Shown: positions 48,301-58,994, numbered from the stretch's first letter. The stretch is 64,000 nt of DNA from Peromyscus leucopus (GCF_004664715.2 NC_051063.1:115244829-115308828); one strand, 5' to 3'. The notes: generated from the sequence alone by a model not told the origin. Translations and numbers: made by a program.

Positions 48301-50104
48301 AAACTGGGTACCCCTCCATGCAGTACCACACAAGTGACTGGTTTCTTTTGCAAACAGGCTGAGGGAGGATGTTGTGTTGGCACTTGTGAAATAGAGCATA
48401 CTTTGGGACCCTAGAAAGTATTCTTTAAATAAATAAGGATTTGCTGTACAGGCAAAGCACTTAGAAAAATGGTTTAACTTTGCACGAGAGGAGGATTAAT
48501 TCATTAAAGCAAAGTTCCTCGGTGGATTTTTAAAAATGTGTTTGCAGGAGTTTCTGAGTCTCTCCTGCCTTTCTCTTCCCTGGTACCTTGTCATTAAACC
48601 ATTTAGGTAAATGGATAAAGCTAAAGACAATTAGCATCACAACTTTGGTACAGTTGATAATTCAGACTCTATACAATTATGTACATGTTTCAGATTTGGA
48701 ATTCAAAGTTTCATATGCTCATATTAGCATAGCTTAACTCTCTCATTCTTCTTGTGCACTGAAAGTATCATATGTATCTTGTTAAGTATAGCATGGTGCT
48801 TTCTCATTTCCTACTCTCTCCCACACAGTCATACTTTAAAAACAGGGACCCTTGACAGCTTGGGCCTCTGGATTCTGTATCTCTTTAGATAAAATGAAAC
48901 AAAACTTGGTGCATTAGGCTTAGCAAACTTAACATTCTCCACATCAGTCATGGGAAGAGGGATAGTTAGGTTGCAGCCTAAGATGGAGACACCTGATTTC
49001 TTTAGTAGATCACACTTGACAGGGATTCTGATGTGAATGGGGAGGCTAGTCGAGGCAGAAATAACCATAGCACAAAGGCTATTCTAATCCAAAATGAGCT
49101 CGAGCTGGGTCCTCAGCCAGTAGGTGGGAATACTCAGGTAGAGAGCATGCCTCACAGAGCTCTCAAGTGTTACAACACCACCACATTGCTCAGCCCTCCA
49201 TTGCGGGGTGGACTCTGTTAGCATCAACACATCTTCCCTGGTCCACGTTGAAGTATTAGTCCTGACATTAGCAACCCAACAAGCACATACAAATACACAT
49301 GTACTCCTATCCATGTACCCCATGATTTCAAGGATGCAAGAAAACAGCTTACTGTATTTCCTCCCCAAGTACTGAAGTACTCCCAAAGTACCCAAGATTT
49401 TTCCTATTTACAAAGACGAAGGGAAGTAGAATTTTAAGGAGTTAGGAAATGGTGAAGAATTGGATTTTTTTTTTTTTTAAGGATCTCATTTCTTCATTTC
49501 TTCATTCCTGTTATCCCTCACAGAAGTAGATTTCAAGTGAGTGGGGCAAAAGAGGTAGCAGAGATGATGGAACACATTTTATTGTGCGGGTATTGGGAAT
49601 GTGGCTTGGCTTGCCCAGGTAGGCTAGGTTAGATCAATGTAGTGTTTGGTCGTACATAAAGCAAGCTCAAGGCACCCCGAAGTTGCCAGCCTGTCTGTAC
49701 CCTACAAGAAGAAGCGAGTGAAAAATAAGGAAATCACTGTTTGCTCTTCTTCCTGCTTTGTTCACAGAGCTGGCCTCTTGAGAAATCCCCCTCCCATCCC
49801 ATTCTGGGATGCCTGATTGTGAATGAATTACCCCACCCGCTGAGTCAGCTGAACCAGAGCCCAGTGATGCTTGAGCAATGGAGAGAGCACTTCCAACCCT
49901 CTTTGTTAGTGCTTTTCTCCAGGGATGATTGATCAAGGCTTTATATTTCTCTTTCAGGGTAAAATTTGTGCTCTTGCATTTAGTGCGCACAGTGCTCCAC
50001 AGGGGGGTTCTTACCTGCAGCCTCTGTCGTCTTCTCTGTCCACCCCTGGACATAATTCCTGAAGTGACTCACGCTGTTGCACACCCCCGTGCGCCTGCAT
50101 AGAC

Positions 50105-50290
50105 TGTTATTCATTCAAGGGTCCCCTTTTCTGTCTCTTCATCTATCTAATGCCTTTTCAACTTCACACCTCCCTCCGGGAAACCTTTCCTGTTCCACTT
50201 TGTCCCCACACCTGACTTTCTACCCTCGGTCTGAGCTACTCCATCATCTATGCATATCTGCCACTGGAAGTCACTATGCATCATTCAAAA
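50105..50290 (+). repeat. L2 LINE relic
   Basis: 'ttttcaacttcacacctccc', 'gaaacctttcctgttccact' and 'ctgagctactccatcatcta' resemble the pyrimidine-rich L2 3' region. Confidence 0.4.
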
Positions 50291-50550
50291 AATGTGTTTT
50301 CTGAGCTACAACGCTAATTTATTCTTCCAGTAACACAAGCATCTACCCAATGATCCTTTCAAATGCTAGCACAGGTCCAAAGTGAAGGCATTAGACAAGC
50401 AGAAAACATGGATATAGACACCTGAGTAAATAACCAACAGTAATAGTCATAAAGTTATTAGAGTTAATACAGTGTTAAAGCTTCATATCTTTGACGATGA
50501 TTCCTTTAGTATGCAGCATAATCCAAATGTCTACAAATATTTATTTGTTT

Positions 50551-50680
50551 GCAAGTGTGAAGATGGTTGTTAAGGAGACGACAGCTGGAGTTCAGCCATG
50601 CCCTAGAATATAAAACTTCAGTGGATCAGAATGAAATGTACCTATGTTCCCAAAGGTTGGAGCAAAGGCAATACCTAACA
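50551..50680 (+). pseudogene. Decayed partial copy of the PRSS23 coding exon
   Basis: This intronic stretch aligns without a gap to 51901-52030 of the PRSS23 coding exon, at a constant offset of 1350 bp and on the same strand. By direct count, 92 of 120 bases match over 50551-50670, and similarity falls away at both ends. Shared runs include 'cagccatg', 'ttcagtggatc' and 'caaaggca'. The part copied encodes residues 196-239 of the protease, between the catalytic His and Asp. In the parental frame there are stops at 50571-50573 (TAA) and 50604-50606 (TAG), so it cannot code. Many differences are C/T or G/A changes, as expected from neutral decay. A short local tandem duplication is the simplest source. 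No poly(A) or target duplication suggests retroposition. Confidence 0.85.
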
Positions 50681-51276
50681 TATTTCCCTCTAAATTCAAA
50701 GCAAAAATCTGCAAAGTTCTCATACCATCTTCCTAATGCATGAGGTAGGAAAGATAAGATTCCTAGTAAGTATGACTCCACCTTTCCCAGATGCCTTTGC
50801 CATGCAGCAAAGTGTGTAATTTAGATTTACTATTCAAATAAGAATGTTGCCCAGACAATTATGTAAGAACTTACTGTGATAGGAATGAGAGCTAAGAAGG
50901 AAGAAAAAAAGGCCAGGGGGGTGGATGGGTAGTTAAATAGGAGGGAATAAGGTGTATAATCAAGTAGAAAGAAAGTTCAAAATCATGTAAAAATGAGAGT
51001 TGGCCCTATGTTCACAGAGTAATGGTAACTATGTAGATGTAGCCCTGAAAAGATCCATGGTCTTTGCTTCTTAAAAATTAAGGGAAGGAACACCAAGCTT
51101 TATTTGGGGCTGAGGTGTGGGAATGATCCCAAGGTCAAGTCTTTACATGTAAGTGAGACCATTACCTGAGGAATTCTCTCCCTGGATACCTGAGAAAGGC
51201 TCACAGTCTTAGAAACATGACCAGCATGCTGCTACCCTTTACCAGGCTGCAGGAAATGAGCTGTAACTCGTGTCCT

Positions 51277-51306
51277 CCTGACTTCTTGTCTTTGTTTCTA
51301 CAGCAG
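51277..51306 (+). promoter_or_regulatory. PRSS23: PRSS23 exon 2 splice acceptor with NAGNAG
   Basis: The pyrimidine-rich run 'cttcttgtctttgtttcta' is followed by CAGCAG. Splicing can use the first AG (exon from 51304) or the second (exon from 51307), changing the leader by three bases only, just before the ATG at 51315. Confidence 0.75.
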
Positions 51307-51314
51307 CTCTCAAC

Positions 51315-52463
51315 ATGGCGGGGATCCCAGGACTCTTCCTCCTTCTCCTCCTGCTCTGTGTCTTCAGGCAGGTGAGTCCCTACAGTAGTCCATGGAAACC
51401 CACTTGGCCGGCTTACCGCCTCCCTGTTGTCTTGCCTCAGTCTACCCTCAACTTAGCCAAGCCAGACTTTGATGCCAAAGCCAAATTGGAGGTGTCCTCC
51501 TCATGTGGACCCCAGTGTCACAAGGGAACACCACTGCCCACCTATGAAGAGGCCAAGCAGTACCTTTCCTATGAAACCCTCTACGCCAATGGCAGCCGCA
51601 CAGAGACTCAGGTGGGCATCTACATCCTCAGCAACGCCGAAGGCAGGGCGCGAAGTAGAGACTCCGAGGCCGCGGGAAAATCTCGTAGGAAGAGGCAGAT
51701 TTATGGCTATGACGGCCGGTTTAGCATTTTCGGGAAGGACTTCCTGCTAAACTACCCTTTCTCAACGTCGGTGAAGCTGTCTACGGGATGCACCGGCACC
51801 CTGGTGGCCGAAAAGCACGTCCTTACTGCTGCACACTGCATACACGACGGGAAAACCTACGTGAAAGGGACGCAGAAACTCCGAGTGGGCTTCCTGAAGC
51901 CCAAGTATAAAGATGGTGGCAGAGGGGACAACAGCTCGAGCCCAGCCATGCCTGACAAGATGAAATTTCAGTGGATCCGGGTGAAACGCACCCATGTGCC
52001 CAAGGGGTGGATCAAAGGCAACGCCAACGACATCGGCATGGATTATGACTACGCCCTTCTGGAACTCAAGAAACCCCACAAAAGGAAGTTCATGAAGATT
52101 GGGGTGAGCCCTCCGGCTAAGCAGCTCCCAGGGGGCAGGATCCACTTCTCTGGCTATGACAATGACCGGCCAGGCAATTTGGTGTACCGTTTCTGTGATG
52201 TCAAAGATGAGACCTACGACCTTCTCTACCAGCGATGTGATGCCCAGCCTGGGGCCAGTGGTTCAGGGGTCTACGTGAGGATGTGGAAGAGACCACAGCA
52301 GAAATGGGAAAGAAAAATTATTGGCATCTTTTCGGGCCACCAGTGGGTGGATATGAATGGCTCTCCACAGGATTTCAACGTGGCAGTCAGAATCACTCCT
52401 CTTAAATATGCGCAGATTTGCTACTGGATTAAAGGGAACTACTTGGATTGCAGGGAGGGTTGA
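51315..52463 (+). CDS. PRSS23: Serine protease 23 (secreted trypsin-like protease)
   Basis: A 382-residue secreted protease with its whole coding region in one exon. The start fits well (caacATGg, A at -3, G at +4) and gives a leucine-rich signal peptide over residues 1 to about 20. A prodomain follows, then the furin-type site RRKR at 124-127, just before QIYG. The trypsin-like domain has His174 in TAAHC, Asp245 in DYALL (Asp239 is an alternative) and Ser315 in GASGSG, which replaces the usual GDSGGP, as is typical of the PRSS23/PRSS35 branch. Possible N-glycosylation sites are N92 and N206. The length matches the mammalian protein (human 383), and there is no frameshift or missing core residue, so it should be functional. 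Known literature links PRSS23 to ovary, vascular endothelium and tumour cells; its physiological substrates are poorly defined. Identification is from direct recognition of the sequence. Confidence 0.98.
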   Translation: MAGIPGLFLLLLLLCVFRQVSPYSSPWKPTWPAYRLPVVLPQSTLNLAKPDFDAKAKLEVSSSCGPQCHKGTPLPTYEEAKQYLSYETLYANGSRTETQVGIYILSNAEGRARSRDSEAAGKSRRKRQIYGYDGRFSIFGKDFLLNYPFSTSVKLSTGCTGTLVAEKHVLTAAHCIHDGKTYVKGTQKLRVGFLKPKYKDGGRGDNSSSPAMPDKMKFQWIRVKRTHVPKGWIKGNANDIGMDYDYALLELKKPHKRKFMKIGVSPPAKQLPGGRIHFSGYDNDRPGNLVYRFCDVKDETYDLLYQRCDAQPGASGSGVYVRMWKRPQQKWERKIIGIFSGHQWVDMNGSPQDFNVAVRITPLKYAQICYWIKGNYLDCREG

Positions 52464-53095
52464 CCCAGCTGCTTCTTCCTGCCAGCACTCCAGGGTCTTT
52501 GGGCTCAAGTTGTAGGAGACACCAGCCTTTTATCATTGACTCTTGTACCTGTGTGTCATATAATATCTTTTACCCAACATTCTTCAAGTGGCAAAATGAT
52601 TGGCTCTATTATTTGAAAACTGGTGTGTACGTCATAGCTTTTAAACGGTCTGAAAACATACATTTGTACAGAGATTTCAAAATATTGATGTTTGGGGCAA
52701 TAGGGAATATTTGGCAATTAAGTTAAACTTTCAGTTTTTTTGAGAACTCTTGTTTTTTTTTTTTTTGTCTTATCCAAGCTTGCTTCAAAAGTTTATATTA
52801 AATATGTGATATATGGAGGATTTGAATTCCTATGTTTGTATATGTATGTGTTTTCTTCGGAGAGTCATATATTGATATTTTTGTAATGTGTGGTTATAAT
52901 GCATCTGGATGGTGACATCTTAGCACTTCAATAGGCAATTATAATGTTTTTGATTCAACATTTACATAGTAGTCCTTGAAGAGAAACAGTAATTTATTGG
53001 CTATATTGATACACATATAAAACTGTATCTTACAGTAAACAGAATTTCCATGCTGCTTTTAGTTTTGAAAATAAAACTTTCTCTTCTAAAAACCG
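52464..53095 (+). other. PRSS23: PRSS23 3' UTR (end approximate)
   Basis: AT-rich sequence after the TGA stop with a T-run at 52751-52766. It ends just past an AATAAA at 53070. The cleavage point is estimated from the signal and the GT-rich stretch 'ttttgtgggaagtctg' downstream. A longer alternative 3' UTR cannot be excluded. Confidence 0.7.
53070..53075 (+). terminator. PRSS23: PRSS23 polyadenylation signal
   Basis: Canonical AATAAA within 'tgaaaataaaactttc', with a U/GU-rich element about 30-45 bases later. Confidence 0.75.
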
Positions 53096-53704
53096 TTGCT
53101 CTATTTTGTGGGAAGTCTGTATACACCTCTGCAAACCTTGTCATTACACCAGAGTAGGCAAGATCATTTACCCCAATCCCTCCACTTAGCAAGATTTCAG
53201 TCACTTATCTGGGGCTAACAGTTTCTGGAAAGACAGTAAGTGGCGCCTAATTAGAACAGGCTGAATTGCTTCCCAGCTAAAGGGTTGTGGCCACAATAAA
53301 AAACAATCCTCGCATCTTACCCCCCAGAGTGCATCACATCTCACTGTTTATCATTTGGATGAGTAATTTAAAAGGAATTTAATTCCTAAGAACAATGGAT
53401 GCACCGCTCCCTGGGTGTCACAGCAGAATCACTGCTTGTTTGAAGCTGAGCCTAGTCACACAGCCTAATCCAAAATTATCCCGCATAGCTTTCGACGTAC
53501 TTCCAGAGAGCTGTGTATTTTTTTTTAAATTTGCAGACTTTTCTTTTTCACTGTACTTATTTTATAGTTTTGAAAAATGCTTGGAAGTTGCTATAAGAAG
53601 AACCAGTGTAGCTCTCTTTCCCCATCTTAAAAGGGTGTCTCTTGCTGGAATAGTCTAGGCCATCAGCACCTAAAGTCAGAAAACAATTGAAGACCTTTGG
53701 CGAG
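53096..53704. other. PRSS23 downstream flank, no gene seen
   Basis: No exon or repeat recognised. The 87-codon frame at 53395-53658 has no family resemblance. Confidence 0.45.
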
Positions 53705-53860
53705 ACGGCTCAGCAGGCAAAGGTCCTTGCTGCCAAGCCTGGCAGCCAGAGTTCAATTCCTGGAACCCACACAGAGGAAGGAGAGAACTGACCCCCACAG
53801 GTTGGTCTCTGATCTCCACAGATGCATGGGTGCCTCCCCATAAATAAACAAAGGTAACCT
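53705..53860 (+). repeat. B3-type SINE
   Basis: 'gacggctcagcaggcaaagg', 'gagttcaattcctggaaccc' and 'aggttggtctctgatctcca' then an AATAAA-like tail. Confidence 0.75.
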
Positions 53861-53869
53861 AAAAATTGG

Positions 53870-53962
53870 AGGGCTGGGGGATGGCTAAGTGGCTAAGAGT
53901 GTTTGCTGTGGAAACGTGGATCCAAATTCAAATCTGCAGCACTCACATGAATAGTGGAACGT

Positions 53963-54020
<58 letters not shown>

Positions 54021-54191
54021 GCAATCCCAGCACTGTCAGGGGCAAAAATAGGAGGATTGTTGAATTTCACCATCTTCTGGCATACCTCCCAAGTTCAGTG
54101 AGGGCTTTGGTACAAAGGAATAAGGCAGAGGATGATAGAGCAGGACACTCACTGTCTTCCTCTGGTCTCTACATATGCACAGAGGTGCAAC

Positions 54192-54231
<40 letters not shown>

Positions 54232-54245
54232 CATAAAATAAATTC
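53870..54245 (+). repeat. tRNA-derived SINE with two CA arrays
   Basis: The head 'ggggatggctaagtggctaa' and 'cagcactcacatgaatagtg' is followed by an AC array at 53965-54018 (27 units), then a B1-like 'ctgcaatcccagcactgtca' and 'tctggtctctacatatgcac', then a second CA array at 54191-54229 and an A-rich end. The first array interrupts the SINE body; the second is the normal tail. Confidence 0.75.
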
Positions 54246-55024
54246 AAACAATGGGGAGAACACAAAAACTAATCAGAATCATGTATTCCAGTAAATGTCT
54301 GTGAATCACAGAATCACAGAACAAAAAGAAATGAGTGACATGTTTTGTAGTTTTATCTTGTGCCTCTGAGCCTAAGCACTTCTCCCCAATTCTATCTGTG
54401 AGAACAGTAATAGGAGGTAGATGTTTGTGGTGTCATATGCTGGGTAACCTTAGCTTACATTGTGGTTGTGAGGACATCCAAATAGAACACTGTCAGTTAA
54501 GCATTCTTCTTGTGGCTTGTGTTTCTTGAGCTTTATGAAGGATCATCCTGGTAAGGCCCTCAAGACAGCACAGCTGGTGTTCTTCCTATTGTATGTCAGG
54601 CATAGTGAAGGGACCCAACAGGGCTGGTGGGAATCCACTGAGTACAATTTGCTTTCAGATTGAGCAGGAATCTCATCTCACCTCAGGAAGAAGAGGCATG
54701 CCCATTTCTATGTCTGGTATTTGGGATTTTTTTTTTTTTGTTTGTTTGTTTGCTTTTGAGAGAAAGAGAGAGAGACTTTAAAAATAGATGTTCCTTTTAT
54801 GAATCTCCTTGATATTTAGATTTCGATTTTTTTATAAAGGTAGACAAATGGCACAAAATCAAAATTATGTCAGTTCTTAGCTCACAAATAGATGCAACAT
54901 ACTAAACAATAGTACCCATATGCTGTCTTGGTGTTTTCAATGGAGTGGTAAGAGAACGTTATAAACTGTTTCAACAAGTCCATCTTTTCATTAGTGGTAA
55001 ACTGTGATGTTAGTGTCATAGTAG
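54246..55024. other. Intergenic, no gene seen
   Basis: A T/TTTG run lies at 54728-54754 and a GA run at 54758-54775. No exon recognised. Confidence 0.45.
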
Positions 55025-55394
55025 AGCTCGGGAAATAGCTCAGTGAGCAAGGCACGTGTGCAAGTGTAAGGAACAGAGTTCAGATCCTGGGACCCACAGA
55101 AGAGCTGGGCAGCCTACAAGGCCAGACCTGGGAAAACAGACAGTGGATCCCTGGAGCAAGCTAGCTAGACTATCCAGAATCAACAACTTCCAGATTCAGC
55201 AAAAGACCTTATCTCAAGAAATAAGTACAGTGAGCCGGGCGGTGGTGGCGCACGCCTTTAACCCCAGCACTTGGGAGTCAGAGGCAGGCGGATCTCTGTG
55301 AGTTCGAGGCCAGCCTGGACTACCAAGTGAGTTCCAGGAAAGGCACAAAACTACATAGAGAAACCCTGTCTCGAAAAACAAAAAAACAAAAAAA

Positions 55395-55425
<31 letters not shown>

Positions 55426-55550
55426 TAAGTACAGTGTGATAAAGGACACCTGACATTGATTTCATGCCTACATATGTATGTGCACTGGCACATACATTTG
55501 CCAGAACACACTCAAACATGCACACACATGCAACCACTCCATAAACATAC
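55025..55550 (+). repeat. Composite SINE split by a B1
   Basis: The left part (to 55232) has 'ctcgggaaatagctcagtga' and 'gttcagatcctgggacccac'. The right part (from 55437) has 'ataaaggacacctgacattg' and a CA-rich tail. A B1 sits between them. Confidence 0.7.
55233..55419 (+). repeat. Young B1 SINE, nested, with intact target duplication
   Basis: Near-consensus B1 with CpG sites still present ('gccgggcggtggtggcgcac') and a long A tail, flanked by perfect copies of aagaaataagtacagtg (55216-55232 and 55420-55436). It interrupts an older SINE. The right half carries the 'gttccaggaaaggcac' variant used here to argue for a cricetid host. Confidence 0.95.
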
Positions 55551-56774
55551 ACAAGAGAAGAAAGTGTCCCAGTAATTGAAAGACTGAACTTTTGGTAGCA
55601 GAGTAATTAATATACCTGCATTAGTTCTATACATTTTAACAATATATTTCTCCCAAGGTTAGTGGAACCATGGTTCCTAAAGCATGTCCCCTAAATACAT
55701 GCCATTCCAAATTTCCTGCCAGAACTGAAAAGGGTACTGTCATCAAGTAGGAGGGAGATTCCTCTTAATGCCCCCTCACATACCTGTTTGCATACTGGGA
55801 GTTATAAAACGTCTTATAGTAAAGAGACCTGCTACTATTTTTAAATCTGCATTTCTGTAAACATCTCTGGTCAGAGAACCTTTGCTTTGCCCTTGTAATA
55901 TATTTCGGTGTTGCTGTTCAAACCTGTAGAAAGTGTGACAAGCCACAAACTGGGTTAGGTATCTGTGCCTTTGGGGTTCACTTAGGTCATGCAACTAGGA
56001 TTTGGAAATGTTCCAAGAGGGAGAGCAACTGTGAAAACCGTTGTCTTTGAGGATCAGAAGGTTGGGACAGAATTTAGGACATACTTGGTGACATGATTAC
56101 AACCTGTAGGAGGAAACTATATAAAAAGCTGTTGGAACAACACCTGGAAGATACAGCGTGTGAACCAGTAGGTGGCTGAGCTGTGTACGAATTCCTGCCT
56201 TACCTGTTTTGGATGAGAATGGGGTTAGAATGCTGAGACCAGGCTCCAAGTTCCCTGTTCATTATGAAGCTTGGGCTACCTGCTCCCTGGAAAAATCTCC
56301 AAGGGCACCCAAGCCACTACTTCCTTGGAGATCATTTTGAACTCTCACAGAGTTTTCAACCTAGAACTTGTGAGGATGATGGAGGGTTGACTTAATGGTC
56401 TACCACTGGTTAATCGGAGACTAATGATGGCCATCCAGGCATGCAGAGGAATTCCAATAGTTGTTCTCAGTACTTCCTTATCCAGGACTAGTGAGGGCCC
56501 TGGGCAAGGATGCCAGTGGAAAATCCTGCACTAGATTTGATTCTTGCTTTACCTGGTATATGCTCCTGCTCAGTTCTGCCCTTCTTCATGCTTGTCATGA
56601 GCCATCTCAATGATGCTTTGAAGTGGTGTCCATCAGTTGGGTTCCATGGATGTTAATAAGCTAGCCTTTTATTTATCATCCCGAATGGGGTTGTTCTGAG
56701 GCTGGCCAAAAAGGGATATTGTAATAATGAGGCTGAGACCACAGAATATTTCACATGCCCTAGGCAAACTAGTA
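55551..56774. other. Intergenic, no gene seen
   Basis: No exon, RNA gene or clear repeat is recognised. Confidence 0.45.
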
Positions 56775-57235
56775 TGTTTGGTCTCTGCTCTAATTCAATT
56801 CTCATGACAAAATACTCTGTCCAACAGCAGCTTAGGGGAAGAAAGGACTTATTTGGCTTACACATCAAGGTCTCAGTCCATCACTGAGGAAAGTCAGGGC
56901 AGGGACTCAAGGCAGGAATCTGAAGGCAAGGGACTGCTTGCTGTTCCACACAGTACAACCTCCAAAAAGGAACCAACATGGCCAAGAAGGTGATGCAGAA
57001 AACGCAGAAAAATTCCTCCTGGTTTGCTCGAAGACTCGCATTTAGCTGACTTTCTTATATAGCTTAAGACCATCTGCCTGGGGATGGTGCTGTCCATAGT
57101 GGGCTGGGCCCTCCTGCATTCATTAACAATCAAGACAGTTCCTGCAGACATAACTGCAGACCTATCTGATGTAGGCAATTGCTCAACTGAAGCTTCTCCT
57201 CTCACATGGCTTACCAGGACAGTCAGTCTGGCTGC
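56775..57235 (+). repeat. Rodent medium-copy repeat (family not assigned)
   Basis: 'aggacttatttggcttacac', 'ggtctcagtccatcactgag', 'gtgggctgggccctcctgca' and 'gcttctcctctcacatggct' follow the order of a very common rodent dispersed repeat. The same family recurs reversed at 58995-59400. Confidence 0.6.
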
Positions 57236-57849
57236 TAACTCCTTGACGCATTGGATAGACTAATGGACTTGAAGCATTGCTAACCTACAACAATGTGGAG
57301 CTAAAGTTCCCTGCAACTTTCAGCTCAGGCTTTCCTGTGGTTCCTGCTACATTCCTTCTTTGCTTACATCAGAACTCTGAGGTCCTCACGGTAGGGAGGG
57401 GCATTTCAAAGATCTCTTGATTGGAGGTGCTTAGGTGCTGGTGAGATAAGCCAGTAAATACAGACCAAGCATGGGCACCATTAATGTCTAGTACTTGGTG
57501 CTGTTATTAAACCAGTTTTTTAATGATATGGTATGAATTACTATGCTAATCGCCATTTATTGTGAAGATTGTATATGTCCCAGGAAGGTCATATGTCATT
57601 TACATATGTCATGTAAAATTTCATCCATAGTATAAACAAAGAAGTTTTTAAATTCCTGAATGGTTATATTGTCTGCCTTGATGTAAGAAATATTTATAAT
57701 TTGTAAAGGAAACATTTTTTTATTTATTAATCAGTTTAAGGTGTAAAACTATCAAGTAAGTTACCTCAGATAAGGTCCTCGAGAGATTGTCCTAATTGTC
57801 CAGATGTTCCCAGCTCTTAATTAACCAGGTAGGGCGAAAAGCTGGCTCC
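57236..57849. other. Intergenic, no gene seen
   Basis: AT-rich in its second half. No exon or repeat recognised. Confidence 0.45.
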
Positions 57850-58227
57850 AGGGATGATTTTGGGGTGCAGTGGTAGCAATGTTTGCCCAGCAGATATGGC
57901 AGCTCTGGTGTGAGCTGACTCGGGCTTCCTGAGTGGGTTCCCGTGAATTAAACACTCACCCAGGCAACTCCCACCTGGTACCCGTGAGTACTAGGCAGAG
58001 CTGCGGGGATTACAACAAATGAGGTAATACCCCAAGCAGTTGGGAGCGCTGCCTGGGACACCTGCAGACTACAGACAGCCCTGAGGCTGGAGGTGCTGTG
58101 GAGCTGGCTGCACCTGGGCACGCACCGCAGCCGCTGTGCACAAAATGGTGGTGACAGCAGCGGCTTGGATCGGATATTTCAAAAAAAGATGGAGTTGGCA
58201 GCAGCCACACCGAACAGTTTTAAACGG

Positions 58228-58266
58228 AAAACAAACAAACAAACAAACAACAACAACAACAAAAAA
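58228..58266. repeat. (AAAC)n(AAC)n tract
   Basis: Several AAAC units, then AAC units, then an A run. Confidence 0.9.
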
Positions 58267-58417
58267 ACACAACCTGCTGGTAGTTGCTGATCTGTGGGCT
58301 ACTGTTCCCAAATTGCAGAGCTGGAGCTGCTCGCTGGTCCTAGGCAGGTGGGCTAAAGTGGGTAAACACCAGTTCCCTTGCAGGTTCTGGCACCTACACA
58401 GAAAGAAGTAACCGCGA

Positions 58418-58500
58418 GCCAGGCGACGGCGCACGCCTTCAATCCCAGCACTCGGGAGGCAGAGGCAGGCAGATCTCTGTGAGTTCGAGGCCAGTCTGGG
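58418..58500 (+). repeat. Truncated B1 SINE
   Basis: Starts 'gagccaggcgacggcgcacg', continues through 'caatcccagcactcgggagg' and stops at 'ttcgaggccagtctggg', lacking the right half and A tail. It lies within the probable ERV remnant. Confidence 0.85.
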
Positions 58501-58994
58501 AAAAGGAACCGCTTTAGCTCAAAGTGGGAAGTGCAGAGATCATTTGGGCAAATCAGCCACTTGAGTGGGCCCAGCCACATGTAGCTGCCCCCTCCCCCAG
58601 CAGGGAACACAGACATGGATTGGGAGGAGCCGCAGCGTGTATCTGACAGAGCAGGAATTTCTGGCCTCCAGGTGGGATGTGAGCTACTCCTAGCAGGTGG
58701 GGTTATTAAGCTAGCCCGCGTGAATAAGGGCCGTGGGGGCGGCCCACCCACACGTTGTGGGCACCAGATATAGTGAGGAAATCCAAGGGAGTCTGCTTAA
58801 GAGTTACAAGGAATTTATTAGGAGATAAATCAGAAAAGACAACTCACTAAGCAGAATAGATGAATCGCTGTTCCTGCCACCTAAGCCAGTCTCCGAGGCC
58901 ATCCCCCGGGGGCTGGTATTTCAAGGTCATAGGTAGGTAGAACAGATATCCACTACCGGACACCCTTTCATGAGCCATGAAAATGATGGGTTCA

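Larger units (their letters stand above)
44106..51303 (+). other. PRSS23: PRSS23 intron 1
   Basis: About 7.2 kb from GTGAGT (44106) to TTTCTACAG (51303). It contains a truncated B1-like SINE, T/A runs (45368-45379, 46851-46863, 47551-47562, 49466-49477), an L2 relic and, close to its 3' end, a decayed copy of part of the protease exon. The rest (notably 45380-50100) shows no further gene. Short frames such as 49667-50053 (-) are unsupported. Confidence 0.7.
57850..58985 (-). mobile_element. Probable ERV remnant: LTR end, primer-binding-like site, leader
   Basis: On the - strand, sequence around 58985 to 58774 has an AATAAA (58814-58819) about 40 bases before a CA. Soon after comes TGGTGCCCACAACGTG (from 58766 downward), which resembles a lysine-tRNA type primer-binding site. 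The following GC-rich stretch to about 57850 would be leader sequence. A truncated B1 lies inside it and an AAAC/AAC tract at 58228-58266. No gag, pol or env reading frame is recognisable, so no protein is inferred. Borders are uncertain. Confidence 0.4.

Noticed and set aside
50100..50550. Extension of the PRSS23 duplicate upstream of 50551
   Set aside because: At the same offset identity drops to about 3 in 10; no convincing alignment even allowing small gaps.
51762..52508. Open frames antisense to the PRSS23 coding exon (51762-52145, 52263-52508) and the +1 frame at 51469-51750
   Set aside because: Shadows of the real reading frame. No family resemblance and no independent start or splice evidence.
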